Shown: one piece after another, positions 60,194 through 64,000 of the stretch
How the letters are laid out: the number at the start of each line of letters is the position of its first letter
Position numbering within the stretch: position 1 is the first letter of the stretch
Assembly: GCA_947503895.1 (NCBI GenBank)
Contig: CANNFT010000012.1
Location: forward strand, 124,001-188,000
DNA: 64,000 nt
Reading direction: 5' to 3'
Source of the DNA: an uncultured Saccharospirillaceae bacterium
GTDB lineage: Bacteria; Pseudomonadota; Gammaproteobacteria; Pseudomonadales; Oceanobacteraceae
Program-made: the position numbers and the translations under genes
Notes under the pieces: model-generated
Told to the model about the DNA's origin: nothing
The model's input: only the letters and a program-made list of their open reading frames with translations
Databases searched by the model: none

Positions 60194-60910
60194 ATGAATC
60201 ATATCTTAGTGATTGAAGATGAGCCCAGCATAGCAGATAACATCTGTTATGCATTGAAGGCAGCAAGCTTGATCACCACGGTCGCGGCTTCGGGCACGGA
60301 CGGGCTCAATCAATTGAATGAGGGTTCTTATGACCTAGTCATTTTGGATGTTGGGTTGCCCGATATGGATGGATTTGAGGTTTGTCGACAAATTCGATTG
60401 AACTCTCAAATGCCTATTTTGTTTTTGACCGCTCGATCAGATGAGATTGACCGGGTTGTTGGCCTTGAATTAGGGGCAGACGATTACATATGTAAACCTT
60501 TTAGTCCGCGCGAACTGGTAGCACGAGTGAAGACTAATTTACGGAGGGTGAGTGCAGTAGAAAGCCATTTTGCGAATCAAGAGCATCACGCTCAAGTGCA
60601 AAGCCCAAGTAATGTGACCACGAATCTAGCAGTGGATACGCCTACGCGCACGGTTCAATATCATGGTTATGAGCTGGACCTCACCCCATATGAATTTGGT
60701 ATTTTGGTTTTGCTTTCCCAGCAGCCCCAAAGAGTGTTTTCAAGGGATGAAATTCTCACACACGTGTGGCGCGAGCCAACCGGCAGTTTTGATCGAGCCA
60801 TTGATACCCATATCAAAACACTTCGATCAAAATTGAAGGCGGTTTACGATGCCCATGATCCCATCAAAACTCATCGAGGGGTGGGATACAGTTGGAAATC
60901 GGAGGCATGA
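60194..60910 (+). CDS. creB: Response regulator CreB
   Basis: 238 residues, OmpR type. Receiver: VIEDEPSIADNIC, the phospho-Asp in LVILDVGLPDMDGF, LTARSDEIDRV, and DDYICKPFSPRELVARV. DNA-binding domain: LDLTPYEFGILVLLSQQPQ and RAIDTHIKTLRSKLK. ATG 60194 after CAGGTAGC. The neighbour creC and the downstream creD identify it. In E. coli CreBC responds to carbon source and, in pseudomonads, affects beta-lactam resistance and membrane stress. Confidence 0.93.
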   Translation: MNHILVIEDEPSIADNICYALKAASLITTVAASGTDGLNQLNEGSYDLVILDVGLPDMDGFEVCRQIRLNSQMPILFLTARSDEIDRVVGLELGADDYICKPFSPRELVARVKTNLRRVSAVESHFANQEHHAQVQSPSNVTTNLAVDTPTRTVQYHGYELDLTPYEFGILVLLSQQPQRVFSRDEILTHVWREPTGSFDRAIDTHIKTLRSKLKAVYDAHDPIKTHRGVGYSWKSEA

Positions 60911-60988
60911 TGAACGAATGGCTGCCGTTACTGAGGCCTATAATATTGGTGATCGAGTCTCCAACGCATTAAAGCGAGCGTTTTTATC

Positions 60989-62542
60989 ATGATACGAGCA
61001 TTTTCAGGATTCAATTTTAGCCTTCGTTTATTTGCAGCCTATTTTTTAATCATTGGTTTGGCTGCCTATTGGGCCTTTAATTTAATATCTTCCGAGGTTA
61101 AACCAACCATCCGACAGGCGACGGAAGAAGCACTGATTGATACGGCAAATTTATTGGCTGAGTTTGCAGTACCGCTCGTTGTTTCTGACAATGAAGTTAA
61201 AAAAAATAATAGTAGCGGGGTAGAGCAGTCATATGACGCGGGCCGACTGTTGAAAACAGGTGAAGCTCGGCAATATTTTGAAGATGCAATACAACGATTC
61301 AGTCGGCGACAGTATCAAGCCCAAATCTTTGGGATTACGAAAGAAAATTCGAATAATCGAATTTATGTAACCAACGATCAAGGTATTGTGGTATTCGACT
61401 CAGCTAAATTGGCGGAAGGCGAAGATTACAGCCAGTGGAATGATGTCTATTTAACACTCAGGGGACGCTATGGCGCACGGAGTACAAAAGATGACCCTGA
61501 GGACGAAGGCAGTTCTGTTATGTACGTTGCGGCCCCCGTTCTGCATAAACAAAAGATAGTCGGAGTGCTGACGGTTGCCAAGGAAAATCGATCACTTCGA
61601 CCCTTTTTTGCTTTGATCAATGCGAAATTAAAAGTATGGGGTGGATTGTTGTTAGTGGTATCCATTTTGTTAGGCGGTATTCTATCTTATTGGATGAGTG
61701 GTTCGATTCGACGTCTTGTTCAATACGCAATGGATCTCAAGCACGGAGAAAACAGAAAGCCACCGCATTTACAGGAAAAGGAATTGCGTACATTGGCGGA
61801 AGCAATGCGATCGCTACGGCAGGCGTTGACCGGAAAAGAGTATGTGGAAGAATACTTGCTGACCATGACGCACGAAATGAAAAGCCCACTTTCTGCTATC
61901 ATTGGTGCAGCAGAATTAATGCATCCGTCGATGGACGATGAAGATTTAGAGAAATTCATACGAAATATACGTATTGAAAGTGAGCGTCTAAATGATTTTA
62001 TGAAGCGTATGTTAGATGTTGCGCGTGTTGAAAATCTTTCGCATATTGAAACGAAAGAAACGATGGATGTCCTTTCTATTTTGCGTAGGGTGCAACAGCA
62101 TAACGAGCTATTTTGTCAGCAGAAAAGTATTAGCTTTCAATTGACGCTAGATGACAATTTGCACGGTAGAGGAATCGTGCAAGGTAGCCCATTCTTATTG
62201 CAACAGGCATTGGATAATATCGTCAGTAACGCACTGGACTTCTCACCGCAAAATTCGAAGGTGGTGGTTCATGTGTCGAAAAAAGAATACCCGCCAAAAC
62301 AAGAAGCAGTGATTGTGATTCAGGTATCAGATGAAGGTTCTGGTATTCCAGAGTATGCAATAGAAAAAGTATTTGATCGCTTTTATAGCTTGCCGCGACC
62401 ACATACGGGAAAACGCAGTTCCGGATTGGGGTTAACGTTCGTAAAGCGGGCGATCGAGTTACATAAAGGCGAAGTAAAAATAGAAAACCGTTCCTCTGGT
62501 GGAGCAATTGCCACCATTACTTTGCCTGAGGCGTATAAATAA
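60989..62542 (+). CDS. creC: Sensor histidine kinase CreC
   Basis: 517 residues. Two membrane segments (about 11-32 and 213-233) bracket a periplasmic sensor. HisKA motif LTMTHEMKSPLSAIIGAAE; HATPase_c NIVSNALDFSP, DEGSGIP, SSGLGLTFVKRAIELHKG. ATG 60989, 78 bp after creB. It phosphorylates CreB. No sign of truncation. Confidence 0.93.
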   Translation: MIRAFSGFNFSLRLFAAYFLIIGLAAYWAFNLISSEVKPTIRQATEEALIDTANLLAEFAVPLVVSDNEVKKNNSSGVEQSYDAGRLLKTGEARQYFEDAIQRFSRRQYQAQIFGITKENSNNRIYVTNDQGIVVFDSAKLAEGEDYSQWNDVYLTLRGRYGARSTKDDPEDEGSSVMYVAAPVLHKQKIVGVLTVAKENRSLRPFFALINAKLKVWGGLLLVVSILLGGILSYWMSGSIRRLVQYAMDLKHGENRKPPHLQEKELRTLAEAMRSLRQALTGKEYVEEYLLTMTHEMKSPLSAIIGAAELMHPSMDDEDLEKFIRNIRIESERLNDFMKRMLDVARVENLSHIETKETMDVLSILRRVQQHNELFCQQKSISFQLTLDDNLHGRGIVQGSPFLLQQALDNIVSNALDFSPQNSKVVVHVSKKEYPPKQEAVIVIQVSDEGSGIPEYAIEKVFDRFYSLPRPHTGKRSSGLGLTFVKRAIELHKGEVKIENRSSGGAIATITLPEAYK

Positions 62543-62615
62543 TCACCACTCTTTGATCCGGTGCTGGTTTGAAGTATGTGTATTAAAAAGCCAATAAAAA
62601 TTTAAGGTGCTAGAA

Positions 62616-62762
62616 ATGATAAATCAACTTACAAAGGGTGAAAGTAAACGTGTCATGTACGTTGAAAATAAAGACGGATATATCGACGAATATAGTGCAC
62701 ACATCGGCTGGGTGACTTTTTCGAAGACGGGTAAAACGGTTTATTATAAAGGGCACCTCTAA
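62616..62762 (+). pseudogene. Small gene, first part, split by a MITE
   Basis: MINQLTKGESKRVMYVEN to HIGWVTFSKTGKTVYYKG, then it runs into the MITE and stops at TAA inside it (48 residues). The part matches the N-terminal half of a ~110-residue family in which a GWVTFSKTGxTVYY motif precedes an HIDE-TGEEYW motif. The second half is at 63018-63202. ATG 62616 follows AAGGTGCTAGAA. Confidence 0.75.
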
Positions 62763-63014
62763 TCATTCACTTTAAGCTCTGGCCGACAGATCATTCTAAA
62801 TTCAAGGCGTGTTTTTGAAGGTCTAACGGGTTAAATCGAGAAAACACAACACAGAAATTAGGATGATCCTCAGGCCCCGCAGGGCAAGGGCTGTAGCACT
62901 TAATTGCTATGTCAGGCTTCTTGAAAAGGACTCGTCATTTCGCTGCGAAACCTTCCTAGCACTTAAGCACTACAGCCTCTTGCAGAGTCAAATTGAATGA
63001 TTAGAGGTGCCCTT
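62749..63014 (+). mobile_element. 266-bp MITE with 21-bp terminal inverted repeats
   Basis: Left end AAGGGCACCTCTAAT (62749 on) and right end ATTAGAGGTGCCCTT (to 63014) are perfect inverted repeats of 21 bp that carry on imperfectly to ~35 bp. The interior has no gene but holds a GGCTGTAGCACTTAA / TTAAGCACTACAGCC near-palindrome. Ends of the GGGCACCTC type recall IS5-family transposons. No clear target duplication is visible. Confidence 0.88.
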
Positions 63015-63017
63015 AAG

Positions 63018-63202
63018 AAAAAGTACTGTCTAGATTGAAGAAAGGTGGCATCTCGGGCAACCACATCGATGAATCAACAGGCGAAGAGTATTGGATATCA
63101 GGCGTAAAAAAGAAAGGCTCGAATGCTCACTGGGCTGAATCAACTCAGGTGAAAATTGATGACGATGCACTAGAAGAATATCAGAGAATTACAGCCGGAT
63201 AG
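63018..63202 (+). pseudogene. Small gene, second part, split by a MITE
   Basis: After the MITE the frame reads VLSRLKKGGISGNHIDES then TGEEYWISGVKKKGSNAHWAE and ends QRITAG-stop at 63200-63202. It lacks a start of its own. Joined to 62616-62748, it restores a plausible ~110-residue protein. Confidence 0.75.
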
Positions 63203-63568
63203 ACCGCCGTTATTTATCATGCAGTGATTCATGTACAGTGGTTCAGATGTAGAATTTCAGATGCAGTAGTCAGACTCGATTTCGTCAATCTCAATACCAA
63301 TCCGTGACCTGATGTTTGCCTTCGTGGCGCTGCTCCTATGCAACTGAAACTACTATCAGGTCTGATAGGCTAACAATCATGGGTGTGGACCGGCGCTCAC
63401 ACAAGAACACGCACTTCCGTTTCTTCACTCTCACTACACGTTCACCACACATTCCCCACATATTTCTCTTGTTGATGGCGATAGGTGCTCATAAATAACA
63501 CATCTACGCCCGTTATTCTGATCAAACTCATACGCACAATTTATGTAATGATGATCAGGAGTTTCTCT
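63203..63568 (+). promoter_or_regulatory. creD upstream region
   Basis: 366 bp without a gene. It contains the CreB-type array at 63430-63456 and a possible promoter (TTGTTG near 63470, then TAAATA near 63493-63498). Confidence 0.6.
63430..63456 (+). promoter_or_regulatory. Predicted CreB-binding sites (cre tag array)
   Basis: CTCAC (63430-63434), N6, TTCAC (63441-63445), N6, TTCCC (63452-63456). The E. coli cre tag is TTCAC-N6-TTCAC, so this is a near match and a third half-site in the same 11-bp phase. Another TTCAC is at 63424. It lies 113 bp before the creD start. Confidence 0.7.
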
Positions 63569-64000
63569 ATGAATAAACCGCTCGTAATTAAAATAGGCAT
63601 AATCGCCTTTATCACGCTTATTTTTCTCATTGTGTTGCAAATGGTGTCAGGCACAGTTTGGGAACGAAAACGTTTTCAAATTCAGGCTAAGAACTCCGTT
63701 GCAAAAAGTTGGACAGGCCACCAAGAGGTGTTTGGTCCAATATTGGTATTGCCGTATAAAATAACTTGGCAAACCCAAGTTTGGTCAAAAGATGGCGAGC
63801 GTAAAGTCGCTAAGCAGCATTCGAGAACGGGTCAAAAGTGGGTGATGGCCAGTGCTTTGGATCAGTCTACCGATGTCGAGACAGAAGTACGTTATCAGGG
63901 TATCTATAAGTTTCCTGTATACTCCTCAAAAATACAAATTGACGGTCATTTTTCTACGGCGGGTATCAAAGACATTGATACAAGCTATATCTCGGGAACA
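63569..64000 (+). CDS. creD: Inner membrane protein CreD, 5' part
   Basis: The first 144 codons, cut by the window end. The N-terminal transmembrane segment (LVIKIGIIAFITLIFLIVLQMVSGTV) is followed by ERKRFQIQAKNSVAKSW, GPILVLPYKITW and a soluble loop, as in CreD. ATG 63569 after TCAGGAGTTTCTCT. CreD is the classic CreBC target and its location here fits that. Confidence 0.9.
   Translation, partial: MNKPLVIKIGIIAFITLIFLIVLQMVSGTVWERKRFQIQAKNSVAKSWTGHQEVFGPILVLPYKITWQTQVWSKDGERKVAKQHSRTGQKWVMASALDQSTDVETEVRYQGIYKFPVYSSKIQIDGHFSTAGIKDIDTSYISGT

Noticed and set aside
63434..63640. Minus-strand gene across the creD start
   Set aside because: It overlaps the CreB sites and the creD start, and its composition is not protein-like.

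Overview
The window is about 64 kb of a gammaproteobacterial chromosome of moderate G+C. Gene content and order (an sdhCDAB-sucAB-lpd-sucCD operon divergent from type II citrate synthase, QueF, CreBCD, a TPP-controlled thiC, YfaZ, YajG) point to a marine, aerobic relative of the Pseudomonas/Oceanospirillales group. I cannot name the genus from sequence alone.

Layout. 1-2650: the end of a 3-methyladenine glycosylase-like gene, a glutathione peroxidase interrupted by an in-frame TGA, an OhrR/MarR peroxide regulator and a membrane-anchored protein. 2720-3320: a duplicated tRNA-Glu/tRNA-Gly pair behind a strong sigma70 promoter. 3420-6370: an ABC exporter pair and queF, with a divergent small gene. 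6420-18375: a roughly 11.9-kb accessory island lying between queF and gltA. It is bounded by a direct repeat made of the gltA 3' end plus its terminator. It holds decayed transposon pieces (IS3-type orfB, a REP-associated Y1 transposase element with 16-bp inverted ends, an IS1182-type fragment) and a run of small genes, all on the plus strand. These include a ParB/DUF262-like protein, a lipoprotein, secreted and membrane orphans, a cysteine-rich secreted protein with a Nif11-like segment, DUF2185 and SUKH immunity-like proteins, and a GNAT acetyltransferase. The run looks like a gene-cassette array without a visible integrase.

18360-31450: the TCA block. gltA is divergent from the sdh-suc operon, whose wide intercistronic gaps each hold an inverted repeat. 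31700-36320: two hotdog thioesterases, htpG behind a sigma32-type promoter, a YfaZ-like porin, and two small conserved proteins. 36470-45600: a hybrid histidine kinase; then thiamine genes (thiC with a TPP riboswitch, thiO, thiS, thiG and a thiD-thiE fusion), then a DUF389 membrane protein. 45700-50000: an orphan protein, a SBP_bac_3-like periplasmic protein, a TSUP permease and a fatty acyl-CoA ligase. 50010-56350: yaaA, a large fused metallopeptidase/beta-propeller/outer-membrane barrel protein, a YajG-like lipoprotein, a TetR regulator, a tautomerase and membrane orphans. 56655-58904: tryptophan dioxygenase and a kynureninase-like enzyme, translationally coupled. 59288-64000: an orphan lipoprotein, then creB-creC, a small gene split by a 266-bp MITE, and the start of creD behind a triple CreB-type half-site array.

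Three genes carry single in-frame stop codons, one each of TGA, TAA and TAG. That pattern suggests ordinary gene decay rather than recoding. The most interesting areas are the island with its repeated gene-junction sequences, the protease-propeller-barrel fusion, the split gene/MITE and CreB array upstream of creD, and the structured gaps in the suc operon.
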